Source: Trametopsis cervina (lineage: Eukaryota > Basidiomycota > Agaricomycetes > Polyporales > Irpicaceae). From it: 64,000 nucleotides of DNA. The translations under genes and the position numbers were made by a program. The stretch covers positions 593,035-657,034 of the forward strand of contig MU278348.1 of NCBI GenBank assembly GCA_022385755.1, in the 5' to 3' direction. Under the pieces are notes generated by a model that worked only from the letters and a program-made list of their open reading frames with translations, had not been told where the DNA came from and made no database searches. This document shows, piece by piece, positions 30,636 to 42,616 of this stretch. Every line of letters starts with the position of its first letter. Positions within the stretch are counted from its first letter, which is position 1.

Positions 30636-31934
30636 ATGTCCCTCGAAAAGTTATCATCGAACAAAACCTTCGAAGGAGAACTGATCAAGTACAAGTTCAA
30701 GGTGAGTAGCGCTTGCCTACATCTAATCTCTTGATCCGCTGGGATGGTCGCAGGCTGATGAAGTACTGTAGTCTGAAGTATTAGGTGGTCTCAATACACA
30801 ATTCAATATCTTTATCCCTGCAAATGCGGCGAACGGGAAGGTACCCGTTCTTGTCTACCTTTCAGGATTGACGTGCACGGAAGATAATGCGTGAGTTGTG
30901 CATAAGATATTGAGGAGCAGTGTTCGTTAACCCCATTTCTATCTTCAAGGGCACAGAAAGGCAACTTCCTCGGGCCAGCAGCCAAAGAGGGAATTGCCAT
31001 CCTGTTCCCCGATACTTCCCCTCGAGGCGCGGGCATAGAGGGCGAAACGGATAGTTGGGACTTTGGTGTCGGTATGTCTTTACAAATCACCCCTCATGGG
31101 ACATGGGAATATCTTTCTTATCTCCCACTCAAGGCGCCGGGTTCTACGTAAATGCAACAAACCCCAAGTACTCAAAGCACTATAACATGCTCAGTCATGT
31201 CACGGTTGAACTTCCTCAGGTCATCGAGGCTGCCGGCCTTCCCATTGTACGTCCTATGCACGTTCGCTACGTCTCTTGCTTAGACCTTCTGCATGTGATC
31301 CTGTCATAGGACTTTTCTCGCCAATCCATCTTCGGGCATTCTATGGGAGGCCACGGTGCTCTGACGTTGTACTTAAATTCCCTTCGTGATGGGACGAAGC
31401 AGTACCGTTCCGTATCCGCCTTCGCGCCTATCTCTAACCCTATCAATTGTGCATGGGGACAGAAGGCATTCAACGGGTACCTTCAGGGTGGAGTCGAAGA
31501 GGCGAAGCAGAAGTACGACGCGACGGAGCTCATCTCAAAACTCGGAAAGGCTTCTGTGCATATTCTCGTAGACTATGTGAGCAACGCTTCCCCGTTATTG
31601 CAGCGTGATGTCATAATTACGACGATGTTTTCAGGGAACCGCAGATCAATTCTTCAAAGATGGTCAGCTCCTTCCGGAGAACTTCTTGAAGGCCGCGAGG
31701 GACGCTGGATATGACGAGGTGCAGGTGCGCGTACGCAGCCAGGAGGGATACGATCATAGCTATTACTTCGTAAGCCGCTGCCATCCACCTTCATACGAAC
31801 TGATCTCATATACCCACGTACAGATGTCTACGTTCGGTTCTGACCACATACATTGTGAGTAGTCGTCGTTCTTGCTGAAGTGCGGTCCACATACTAAACA
31901 ATACACAGTCCACGCGAACTTCCTCAAAGCATGA
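30636..31934 (+). CDS. S-formylglutathione hydrolase (esterase D family)
   Basis: Hydrolyses S-formylglutathione to glutathione and formate, the last step of glutathione-dependent formaldehyde removal in the cytosol. ATG 30636 gives [21 protein letters not shown]. Later exons give [59 protein letters not shown], then the nucleophile motif [11 protein letters not shown]. The Asp lies in the DYGTADQFF region and the His in GYDHSYYF. The last exon ends FHANFLKA at TGA 31932-31934. About eight exons with short introns. Length and motif order match human ESD and fungal homologues. Formaldehyde handling fits a lignin-demethylating fungus, but the enzyme is also universal. Confidence 0.93.
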
Positions 31935-32213
31935 GGCCACGTTCTTATGATACCGAACTGAGACATGCTGTATGAGTAAACCAAGGAACACCTGTATCTC
32001 AAACATAAATGTATAACATGACGAACGCTTTCATAACGGTTCACATTGTATACCGTTCGATTGACACGCAAAGACTCAGAGTGTACGATGCTAGCAAACA
32101 TTTCACCATATTTTCATTGAGGTAACCGACATAGCAGGATAGGAGTCTTTCGGATAGCACAGATCTAGCCCAGGAGTAGCAGAACAGACGGAGACACAGA
32201 TAGAAGTCAGAGA

Positions 32214-34293
32214 TCACGATTGGTTGGTGGCTCCGGTGCCAACCCGTTGGAGATAGACAGTAGACAGTTCCTCGAGATCGCATTGTATCCATTGGCTATG
32301 GAAGGCGTCTTGAATCGTCCAGCGCTCGTCGGCGTAGAAGGCGAGTAGCCCTAAACAGAGAGTATTGGCTGTAGAATCAAAAGCACAGCGGCGAGTTGGG
32401 TCAGTATCGAGTAGCAGCATACCAGATCGTCAGAGCCATTAGGGAAGCCAGCGCAGGCGTACCGTCTGGGAGACATTCCCATATTTCAGGAGCGAACTCA
32501 ATCTCGTCATCTATGATTCGCCTGCGAACCCGCCTGTCGTTGCGTACGTAACTGAGGGAAAACTTTTCTTCCCAGGACCTCAGGTCAACCACGTCGGATT
32601 CACTGCAGTCTGTATCTTCGGCGTTGTCCCCATAATCGAATGGGTGGTGTCCACTTGATATCGTTGGTTCGACGAGGACGTCATAAGCATACGATTGTAC
32701 AGAGACTGATTGACGTACGAGAGCATGATGTAAAGCATGAGGCCTGCGCTCCAGCAATCCGCGGGCATGCCGATATATGCCATGTTCTTGTTTTCTAGCG
32801 CGATGATCCCTTCAGGAGGCAGATAGGAGACTGTACCGCATACATTGAATGTTTCCTGGTATGATTTTCGCCTGGCGAGTCCGAAGTCCGCGATTTGGAT
32901 GCGTGGATATGGGCCAGGGGCATATAGCAGAATATTCTCGGGCTGAATAGAAGATACGAGAGTCCGTGAACATGCTCGATCGAGCATATAACGAGCGATG
33001 AGTATCCTACCTTCACATCTACCGAGAAGATGGGTTCAGTCGGAGAGATGGAACATATGCGAACGCACCTCTATGCGATATATGCTTTTCGTGCAAGTAC
33101 TTGAGGCCTAAGATTAGTTGATACATGATGTACTTGGCTTCCCCTTCGTTTAGCCGGCTTTCTGGGTCTTTGTGGTGGACAATGTATGAAAATAGGTCTC
33201 CTCCGGTGCAGAGTTGCAGAAATATGTATCTGCGATAGTGTTAGCCGCCATAGTCAGGAAGTGGCGACGGGGTTCGTACAAGAACGTCTCATCGTTATGG
33301 ACGTCAAAGACGCGGTTTATCCCTGGCTGGGGTGGGAAAGAATACGTCAACCACAAGCTGTCAGCATCAGCCAGTGCATCGGCATACGTGATTCAGGCCC
33401 GTCAAGATGCGCACTTCCTTCATCATCTTGTCAGTCTTGGAATCTTTTTTCTTCTTAATGATCTTGCAGGCGACTTGCTTATATACTTTCTGCGTAGAAT
33501 CCAACCCGAGGTGCACAGTGGCGAAGCTTCCTGAGCCTAAACAGTGGTCCGTTAGGATGTAAGATCCGACAGTCTGAGTAAAGAGTGAGTATACATAGGA
33601 CAGCAGTGAGCTATATCACCTACCTTCGTTTTCTTCGGAGAGTCCATTCTCGGTGTTGGATCGAGAAAATGAACTCTTTCTTCCTCTCTCCTCACTGTGT
33701 GTACACACTGGAATTCTACGACGCAGGTCAGCGCGAAGTAACAGCCCTATGTCCGACAAGCATACTTCTGGAGCCTATTTGAATCGTATCTCCATCCATA
33801 ATAAGAATACACGTTTTACGGATCTTCAGACCATTGAGCAGAAAGCCGTTCGAGGACAAGTCTTGACAAGACACCATCACGCCTCCCTGACTTGATTGTA
33901 TGCTGCGGGGTGGTCAATATACACGGTGTTTACGAGGGGAGAAATGTACTCACGCATATATTTTGCAATGAACACCGGATACGATAGCTTCTTGTATCAC
34001 ATACGAGCTGAACGGAATTCAGAGAATCAATATGGTTGAGCCAAGATTTACATACTGACCATGCTGCAGGATTTCTGCCGATAACTAATGGCTTATCCAT
34101 GCTCAGAAGAAGCACTTGATGATAATGTTCAGGAGGACAGTTTTCGAGGGAACTATACGGATACCATACCTTCTTTCCGTGCCCCGACAGTTGTTAGTAA
34201 TTTGGCGCATATAGTCGATTCCTCAACGCGTTGAGTGAGACCGGGTGTAGCTTGCGGTAGTGACCATTGCGTAAGAATTGCAGCTTCTGGCAT
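32214..34293 (-). CDS. FHA-domain serine/threonine kinase, Chk2/Cds1/Rad53-like
   Basis: A DNA-damage or replication checkpoint kinase by architecture. ATG 34291-34293. An FHA domain follows (VIGRNPAAC, IVSGVHCKIYA, LSSNGFLLNG, DGDTIQIGSR), built from exons joined after introns near 34070-34020, 33955 and 33740. It reads phosphothreonine on partners. The kinase domain follows: GSGSFATVHLG loop, ACKIIKKK lysine, FLQLCTGGDLFSYI hinge, HRDVKPENILL catalytic loop, and DFGLAR. The Asp-Val-Lys of HRDVK comes from an 8-nt microexon at 33011-33018. The activation segment reads CGTVSYLPPEG, with PPE in place of the usual APE. An intron joins LMLYIMLS to GHHPFDYG. It ends at TGA 32214-32216 without a second FHA domain, as in Chk2/Cds1 and unlike Rad53. 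Confidence 0.85.
33011..33018 (-). other. 8-nt microexon in the kinase catalytic loop
   Basis: On the minus strand ATGTGAAG, between acceptor ggtag and donor gtagga. It supplies two bases of the catalytic Asp codon plus Val-Lys in HRDVKPEN. Flanking introns are 50 bp (33019-33068) and 68 bp (32943-33010). Confidence 0.82.
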
Positions 34294-34601
34294 GTTTGGA
34301 AGACTAGAAAGGTCGTAGCCGACGAGTGTAAGTATGTATCAAAGCCGACTGTCGGAGTGGAAGGCAACGTTCTCATAAACACGGCAATGTGTTGGGCGTA
34401 GTGTGACGCATGTGTGACCACTCGCGACTACTCGCGACGCGTCAGGCTGATCGCGATTTCTCAAACATCAGTATGTTGTCTCCTTGCTCCGAGAGAAAGT
34501 AAAAACAATCATTTCGCGTCACAAACCAATGCTACAGCAAAGTACGGATACAGTATACCGGCAAGACATTGACAAAAATAAATAGGCGACATGCAAAATC
34601 G

Positions 34602-37013
34602 TTACTCGTATCCCTTACCACTCCGCTGCTTCACCCGTTTCATCTTTTTGTGATGCTTCTTGCCAGGAGCACCTTCGGCTCCTGCACTCGCCAACACGGA
34701 AGCTATCCTCGCTCTGCGGCTGCCCACGGCCGTCCCATCATTCGTTACGGTGTTCTGGTGAGGGTACAATTTACTCCGGCTGAACTCCTGGCCGTTCTTC
34801 GTAAAGGCCTTCGCCGACATGGATGAGTTGGTTGCAAAGAATTCTTGGTCAAGATGCCGAGTCTGATGACCAGCGCCATGGGTGGGTAGAACGACAGAGC
34901 CATTCTGTGGGTAAGGTGACGCCACGGACGGTACGAATGTGTCTGCGCCTTTGGTAACACGCGTCGTAGGTGCGCGTTTCTTCCCTTCGGCATGCAATAA
35001 GGCGAGTTGGCGAGTCTCCTCGTTGAAGTCGTCTTCGGAAACACCAGGAGGAGGATGACTGTATAATAGTTTCGCATTGACGTAATCCTTCAAGATAAAA
35101 CGAGCGGCGCGGGCTTCGTCAGGATTTCCTTGACCAGATCGTGTGAAGCCCCTCGCAACTACACGGTGGTCAGAACAGTCAGAATTGACGTCAAAATGTG
35201 CTCTCACCTGCATATGTTATGAGAAAGTCCTCTGCGGTAATCTTTCCGGTACCTCCCTCTTCTACGCTCTTACATCGTATGGACAGACCATATATCGCTT
35301 CCAATACTTCCGTCGGCAGCCTCTTGACCACCAACGATACCGGTCCTGTGTGCTCCCTTAGTTGATCTATTGGCAGGACACCGTCGCAGACCAAATCTGC
35401 GCGCGTGGTAGCGAATTGTGGAAACACTAAACCAGGGCAATCACAAAGCACGAGGGAAGGGGAGAGTTGAATGGTCTGGAAATGCTTCGTTTTTCCCGGG
35501 GTCGACGAAACACTGACTTTCTTTTCGCCAAGGAGAGAGTTAATCGTACTGGACTTTCCGACGTTGGGGTATCCGACGAGCCCAATAACAAGCTTTGTTG
35601 GCTGTTGTCCGGACGAATCTGTAAATTCTGCGAGAACCGATTGATGAGTGTCAACTCGCACTGAAATACGTGGAGATTTACCAGAAAGATCTGGTGCCGC
35701 TTTCATAAAGAGGTCCTCAAGTTCTAAAACAGATAACACTTTTGTGCGCGGGTCTTTACTCTCTTCGCTATCGTCTTCTGGCGATGTAAAAGGCGGGTGG
35801 TAATCAGACTCCTCTGAGTCGGAATATTCATCTTCGGATGACTCAATATCACTTGAAGGGCTTGTAGCTGATTCCTGCACTTCCGCAACATCGTCATCAG
35901 AATCCGAGGCCAGCTCTTCATGAGCTGTTTGAGCTTCTTGCGCAGCCAAAGCGTCCCGTCGGGCTTGTTGAATGGCGGCAGCATTTGATGCCGAGAAGAA
36001 AGCGTACTGGACGCCTTGCGCATCAAAATAGTCCGCCCATTGATACCTAGAAAATAGCGGACTCAGTATTCTTTCATGAGCCTATGCTAAGAATCTCGTT
36101 CGCACCTCTGTTTTGCGGTAAGCAAGTCAGACTTGTTGATCAGCAGGAGGCTTCTGCGCTTGCCCGCGCCGGTACCCTGCTCCCCTTCTGCACCTTCAAC
36201 GTCTTGTACGTAACGTTCTAAATCTTCGCAGCGGAATCGTAGCGGATTTCGTGCGTCGACAATCTGTACAACGAGATGTGACCGTTCGAGGACTCTCCAG
36301 AGTTGGCGCCACACTTCAATGTTACGTTCGAAAGGAGTCAGAAGAAAGTTGTCTCCTTCTTGTAAGCTGAGGATACCGAATTGAGTAACATTGAAGGGGC
36401 TAATTTGCATTGACATGCAACTCACTCGGCCAAGCCGCGCCTCCACTCCAGGAAAGCGTCCTTCTCCTGTCTATCCAGTTGCGCAGTCGTCATAGATTTC
36501 GTCCAGGGTGGTCTCCTAGGTACTCGCAAACGTCCTTTGTTCTCCTTCTGCCTGAGCAAAGTCTTCTTTTCTTCTTCTTCCGACAGCAGGTACGGATTGT
36601 GGGCATTTGGGGTTGGCGCATTGATAATTTTAACATTCCTACGCTCTGACTACGGAATCAAAAGACGGGTGTGGATACATAATAATCTTGACATACCTGC
36701 GGTAAACTGTGTGCCCGCGAGTGTAGCGGTGCTCAGGAACTCGTCTAAGTCTCTTTCTTGTGTGACAGATTGAAGACGAGTAGTCTGGTCAACATCTGTG
36801 GTGTACTGAAGCGTTTATAAGCATGATATGTATACAGAGAATGCAAGGCCACATACCAAGCCAGATTCGAAGGCTTCTTTTGCATCTTTCACTTTCTTGT
36901 TTATGATCGCACGACCCAGCCCACTGGGATTGTTATTCTTGCCCTTCTGGGGTGGCTAGTATTAAAAACTTAACATTTGAGCTGGATTCCATATCATAGC
37001 ACTGACATACCAT
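34602..37013 (-). CDS. LSG1: Large-subunit GTPase 1 (60S export/maturation factor)
   Basis: A circularly permuted cytoplasmic GTPase that releases Nmd3 from pre-60S ribosomes in yeast. The G motifs appear in permuted order: G4 (LLLINKSDLL, near 36120-36150) comes before G1 (GYPNVGKSS, near 35560) and G3 (DCPG, near 35435). The N-terminus PPQKGKNNNPSGLGRAIINKK and the ERNIEVWRQLWRVLERSHLVVQIVDARNP block are typical of Lsg1. An acidic insert (DSDDD, SSEDEYSDSEESD) lies between G4 and G1. The C-terminus is basic (KKHHKKMKRVKQRSGKGYE), ending at TAA 34602-34604. The first coding exon is only the ATG at 37011-37013, followed directly by gtatgt. The intron is 36956-37010. Confidence 0.93.
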
Positions 37014-37319
37014 GAGGAATGAGTTGGAAAGTGGTCTGCAGAAATGCAGGCGAAGGAGATTTTGGTCAAGGAGTAAGCAGATCAATCAAGCGTCTAAACG
37101 TGATCGCATTAGATCATCGGCTGCGGCCGAACGGCTCAACTCCCCCTCTGACTGTAATGAAATATCGAGGCTCGAAAAAACCTCGCAAGTCTTATATAAA
37201 TATTCCTGCAACTGTGATGCAGTAATAATTGAAGGCTGAAACGAATATTCATCGCATTTTGGGCTATTACAGATACAAATAAGAACGTATGACGACAGGC
37301 AGATTTTGCTTCCAAATCA

Positions 37320-39106
37320 TCATGATGGCAGGTTCGGCTTCACTGCTTGTACCCAGAGAGGCTGGTCCTGATCGCCGTTAGGAACGACGGAAAGTACGTA
37401 GTTGGTGTTGAACGCTCCGGCGGACCAGCTAATGCCATGTATCAGAACTGGTATTCCAGCGTACTTAGTAGGAAGATGCTTACACTGCGAATCCGGCAAG
37501 TGTGGGGTATGCGCTCTTGACATATGCGAGTTCGTTACCGAGCCTGTGCATCCAAATCAGTGTTTGAGCTTTGAAGACATGACGGAAGCTTACAATTGTT
37601 CGCAGCTCGCGGTGTTTCCTCCGCCTGTCTCGCTGAGAATGGCCTGTCGGTTACCGTTCTGCTTGAGGAATGAGACGAGGGTCTGGAGAACGGAGACATT
37701 ATCCTGAAAATATCCCGTCAGCTTTCATGAAGATCTGCTTGTGTTATGCAACATACCGTAGTGCACTCCGCATGCGTGCCACTGTTGTCGCTATCGAGAT
37801 ACTTGTGGACTGCAGTGACATGATGAGAAGTTGTATTATAGCAGAGCAATTTTCGGCCTACCATCGAAAATGAGCTTGCTGGTGCCGCCAAGAGGGTCGG
37901 TGACCTTGACCAGGAGAGGTCCGGCTTCTGTGGGGAAGGCCTGAGCGGAAGCCCAGCTGCTACCGGGGAGAAGCAGGTAGTTTTGGGAACCAGCTTGACG
38001 GATGGCGTTGACAGTCTGTTGTACGGTGTCTACCCAGGTTGAAACGGAGGGCACATCGTGTGGCTCGTTCATGATGCCGAAGATGATGCGCTGTTGCTTT
38101 CCGTACTTCTGGGCAAGCTGAGTCCAGATACTCGCGTACTGTGCGTTCGTGGGGCCACCTTGTGCAATGACTTGTCCGTTCCAACGAGCATAGTTGTGCT
38201 GTGCGATAATACCTCCGAGTTAGTGAAAGCAGAGAAAGAACAGAACAAGACGTACGAGGTCGATGATGACGTAGACCTTGGGTCCAGAGTTCAGCGCCGC
38301 CTGGACGGTTGCATCGTATGTAGAGAAGAAGCTGTTGTCAATGCTACCACCAAGGGTGGGCGTCATCAACTGCCATGCTAAAGATAATGCACATCAGTGG
38401 TGGGGAACCGATGTTGCATGGTTTTAAGCATACCGAAGGCTGGACGGAAACAGATGAGCGGTAAATTTAGCGGTATAGAGACATGGACTTACGGATACGG
38501 TAAAGGTTAACACCCTCAGCAGTGAAGTGAGTGTACTGTGAAGAAGGCGGTGTGGAGTAAGGAGGCTTGAAGCTTCCATCGGTACCCTGAAGAGTGTGTT
38601 TGCGTGATCAGCCTAGGGGCGCATAATAATGTCGTCAAAGCACGTACGACTGAGAAGTCATAGCCAGCGGTGTTAACACCACCCAGTCGAGGAAGGCCCG
38701 AGGAAGGTGATGAAGTTGGGCTGGAACTCGGGAGCGTGACGGTGGGCGAGGTTGGACTTGTCGGCGGGGGTGTGCTGGCCGTAGCTCCGGGAATGCATTG
38801 ATAGTAGTCTGCGCATTGAGTATAAGTCGCTGTAGGAATCTGAATAAAGCTCCAACAACGTACAATCATTGAGTTTTGTGCAGGCGGAACCGGAAACACA
38901 GGTTGTTCCACCAGCTAGAGTTCGTGTACTTAGTATCCGGCTCGAAACATTGATACGGTCACGTACTCCAGCCAATACCACCACACTGGGCCCATTGCTA
39001 GAATTACGTCAGAAAACGCTCCAAGTAAATCTGAATGTCTACATACCTGCTGCTGAGCCACTGTCAAGGCGGCGAGCCCGAGAAGGATAGAGGTATACTT
39101 CAACAT
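37320..39106 (-). CDS. Endoglucanase, CBM1 + GH5 (copy 1)
   Basis: A secreted endo-beta-1,4-glucanase that would cut cellulose internally. ATG 39104-39106 starts a signal peptide (MLKYTSILLGLAALTVAQ). A CBM1 with CGGIGW, GGTTCVSGSAC and YY.QC binds cellulose. A Ser/Thr/Pro-rich linker follows, then the GH5 domain from LPRLGGVNTAGYDFS. Catalytic features include NYARWNGQVI and the acid/base Glu in IFGIMNEPHD. The nucleophile Glu is probably in QAILSETGGGNTASC. The protein ends VQAVKPNLPS at TGA 37320-37322. Layout and motifs match GH5 subfamily 5 enzymes (EG II/Cel5A type). About ten exons. Two GGCTAA hexamers lie upstream at 39184 and 39238. A tandem second copy follows at 40101-41851. Confidence 0.92.
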
Positions 39107-40100
39107 GATGAGATGCTCGGCCTTGGAGATTTAGAGAGACCACCTCACCGCTCACGAGGAGAATGCTTTTATACTAATTTCATGGCTAACGGCTCGGATG
39201 AAGAGCGTAGAAAGCTGTAGGGACAACGGTGAGCCAGGGCTAAGACGCGGATAAACAACGGTACCGGCGCACTCGTGCTACGGCTGTCGTGCATAATCGA
39301 CATGGCTGGTGAGCGCATGTGACCGTTGCACGCTGTGTGAGCGACAGACTTCTTGATGGGCTACTACACGGCGCAACCAACGAGGCGGAAACTTCGGATA
39401 GTTGTTTAGTCGGGAACCTGAGCACAGGCAAGCAGATTCATGATCTTCGGATCGTCTCCATTATGATATGCCAAAAGGCGGGGTACTGCGATGAAGCCAT
39501 AGGCGTCGTGAGATGACGAGACACAGTTGTACGGACCTTCGCACTCGAGGTTCATCCGAGAACGAGGCATATCTTCTACTGGATCTCACAAATCTCAGTT
39601 CAAGGTGGCCATCATATCAACGGATAAATAGCATTCGGCTAGCACAGAACTGGGTGTTAATCTTGCGCAAGACAGCTGATAGTCCGCATTTGTGGCGGTT
39701 CCAGTGCGAAAGTAAGTATGGCTATCCGTGACAATATCCTCCACTGCCTAAAGAAATGTATAAGATATCACTCACCAGGTATTTGGCTTGGCGAGCAGGG
39801 GCCCAATCAGGGGTGCGACGCAAGTTTATCAGAAATAACATGATGCCTTGTGCAGGCAGTGTGTTTGTGACGGCTCAGGTATCTGACGTCTGTGGCATCG
39901 GTGGGGCTTCCCCCCTGTATCTTCGGTAACTAGTGGATATGTGGTCACATGGTTTATTCCTCCGAAATGTATTTTGGTTCTGAGTTGAGTTGAAGAAATA
40001 AGAAACATGCCACCTTGGTGATACAACGGAACGGAGAATCTAGGCGCGACGCATAGTGGACAGATAGTTATGAAACTGCATGCTGTGCTCATTGTTGCTT
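39107..40100. other. Spacer between the tandem endoglucanase genes
   Basis: 994 bp containing the promoter of copy 1 (TATA at 39166-39173) and the 3' flank of copy 2. No gene seen. A short piece (TAAACAACGGT near 39252) resembles TAAACGACGGT near 41974 upstream of copy 2, which may be a conserved promoter remnant. Confidence 0.45.
39166..39173 (-). promoter_or_regulatory. TATA box of endoglucanase copy 1
   Basis: TATAAAAG on the minus strand, 60 bp upstream of ATG 39106. The tandem copy has a TATA box at the same distance. Confidence 0.7.
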
Positions 40101-41851
40101 TCATGGCAAGTTGGGCAAAACAGCGTCGGTCCAGAGAGGTTGATCCGTGTTACCGTCCGGTGTGACGGACAGGACGTAAGTGTCGTCGAAAGCACCTGCT
40201 GCCCACCTAAGACCCGAAGTCCGTTAATTTGGCTCGTTGATATACAAAAGACTTGGAGGCTTACACTGCGAACCCGGCCATGGTAGGGTATGCACTCTTC
40301 ACATAAGCAAGTTCGTTGCCGAGGCTGGAGGGACATACAATCAGCAAGAAGCGGACGATGATACGAAACGGGATTACAGCTGTTCACAACTGGCAGTGTT
40401 GCCTCCACCAGTCTCACTGAGAATCGCTTGTCTGTTACCATTGGTCTGGAGGAAAGAGACCAGAGTCTGTAGGACAGATACGTTGTCCTAGAAAGCGCGT
40501 ATATCAACATTAATCCTACTTGCATCAAGAGACAATACTGTTACATACGGTGGTGCAATCGGGGTGGGTACCGCTGTTGTCACTGTCAAGATATTTGTGA
40601 ACTACAGCCGTTCATTAGATTTGTTGCTTCACATGTTTAACGAGATGAACATACCGTCGAAGATCAGTTTGGAGGTACCGCCTAGAGGGTCTGTGACTTT
40701 GACAAGGAGAGGTCCGGCTTCAGTGGGGAAGGCTTGAGCGGAAGCCCAGCTGCTGCCCGGAAGAAGCAAGTAGTTTTGAGCGCCGGCTTGGCGGATGGCA
40801 TTGACGGTTTGCTGCACTGTATCGACCCAGGTTGATATAGACGGAATGTCGTGGGGCTCGTTCATGATGCCGAAGATGACGCGCTGCTGGTTGCCGTACT
40901 TTTGAGCAAGCTGGGTCCACAGGCTTGCAAATTGGGCGTTCGTGGGTCCACCTTGTGCGATGATCTGACCGTTCCAACGTGCGTAGTTGTGCTTGTATAA
41001 TCGTTAGCAGCTGAATAGACCGGCTTCCATAGAACGTACCACATCCACGATTACGAAAGCATTAGGACCAGAGTTGAGAGCAGCTTGAACTGTCTGGTCA
41101 TAACGTGAAAAGAAGGTGGGGTCTATCTGTCCCCCAAGTGTAGGAGTCATCAATTGCCAGGCTGCGGGATGAAGTTCTAGCATGCGCGTGCACAACGTCC
41201 AAACCAAACTCACCGAACGCTGCAATGTCGTGTCAGCTGGTTAAGAACAATATCAATGATATGGATATACTGACGGATGCGGTATAGGTTAGCACCCTCG
41301 CCCGAAAAGTGGGTATATTGGGATACAGGAGGGGAGACGCCAGTACCAGTGAAGCTCCCGTCTGTGGCCTTTCTCACTCGTTAAAACACGATGCGGTACA
41401 GAGCGCCTACGTATATTTGACGTACCACACTGAAATCGTAGCCAGCGGTGTTGACACCACCCAGACGAGGGAGGAATCCTGGTGGAGTAGGAGTACCTGT
41501 CGGAGTAGAGGCCGGGGTCGATGCAGTCGCTGTGCCGGGCAAGCACTGCGAATAGTCTACCAGATACCATAAAAACCTCGTATGAAAACTGAGTAGTTAA
41601 ACACTCACAGTCATTCAGCGCTGTGCACACTGATCCTGACACGCATGTTGTTGCGCCAGCTAGTAATGGGATACGTGAATAACGATTATACAGGAACATC
41701 TGACCTTACTTACTCCAACCAATGCCTCCGCATTGTTGCCATTGCTACGACAAAGTTAGTAACCTCGTAACGATGCTTCTGCGCTACCTACCGCTTGCTG
41801 TGCGAGGCCCATAGCGGTGAGAGCGAGAACGATAGATGCACACTTCAGCAT
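40101..41851 (-). CDS. Endoglucanase, CBM1 + GH5 (copy 2)
   Basis: Tandem paralogue of the gene at 37320-39106, in the same direction. ATG 41849-41851 starts a signal peptide (MLKCASIVLALTAMGLAQ). A CBM1 follows (QQCGGIGW, GATTCVSGSVC, YSQCLPG), with a shorter Thr/Pro linker than copy 1. The GH5 domain carries LPRLGGVNTAGYDFS, NYARWNGQII, VIFGIMNEPHD, LPGSSWASAQAFPTEAGP and QAILSETGGGNTASC. It ends DQPLWTDAVLPNLP at TGA 40101-40103. The stretch from MNEPHD to KLIFD is nearly identical in both copies, while the linker and C-terminus differ. This suggests a duplication with selection on the catalytic core. Confidence 0.92.
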
Positions 41852-42616
41852 AGTTGAGCTGCGTGGAGATGGGAGGTGGTGCTGAACACAGACACTCACT
41901 TTGCGAGCTATTTTATACAACCTTGCTCGAAGTAGAAGATCTCAGAAGGCCATATTTCGTGCTCACCGCACGGGTAAACGACGGTGTTGCCACCTGCTTC
42001 GATGATGCGTAGCCAGCGCCGAGTATGCATGTGAGCAACGGCTTGTTGTATTCGACGGCGAAGTCACAGGCATTGGATCGCTATGTTTAGAATATAACTG
42101 TAGGAGAATCCGGCTCTGGTGGTCTGGAGGTTTGTCTTTGCGCCATTCAATCCTCCGACAAACCAAGTGTCGCTAATTTTAGCATGCTCAGTGTTGTCTT
42201 CGGCCACGCGTGCAGAAGCTTTGCGTTGAATGCTCGCTAGAAACGAAGCCTTAGGACATCAAAGCCAAGAAGGAAGGCAACGGGACAGTTCGCATTGGGC
42301 CTTGGCCGTACGAGTCGACCTATGCGGTCATACCCGGGCTTTACGGGCAACGAGATATTATGGAATTCTGCAGGTAACGTTCAAATCAGTAGCGACGGTA
42401 GGACACTAACTGCGACGTACAATTTGTGAATCATAAATCCCCAATTCTCGACGTAGGCGTGCAATAGCTTTGCGTGCAGACGTGGTCCGTGAGTGAGGAA
42501 AGGAGCGTCAGAGGCGCGCGCAATGGGTGGGCGGCAAGAGCTTGGTTCCCTCCCGTCCACTTGCTTCGAGTATCCCGCTCCGACTGGTCTCAGCCATCAC
42601 TACACGAGTGGGACAA
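41852..42616. other. Divergent upstream region, endoglucanase copy 2 / LYR gene
   Basis: 765 bp with the TATA box of copy 2 at its left end. Several short antisense open frames exist but none has a motif. Nothing else supportable. Confidence 0.45.
41911..41917 (-). promoter_or_regulatory. TATA box of endoglucanase copy 2
   Basis: TATAAAA on the minus strand, 60 bp upstream of ATG 41851, the same spacing as in copy 1. Confidence 0.7.

Noticed and set aside
39184..39243. GGCTAA hexamers upstream of endoglucanase copy 1 as XlnR/Xyr1 sites
   Set aside because: That regulator is described in ascomycetes; two six-base matches are weak evidence in a basidiomycete, so no feature is called.
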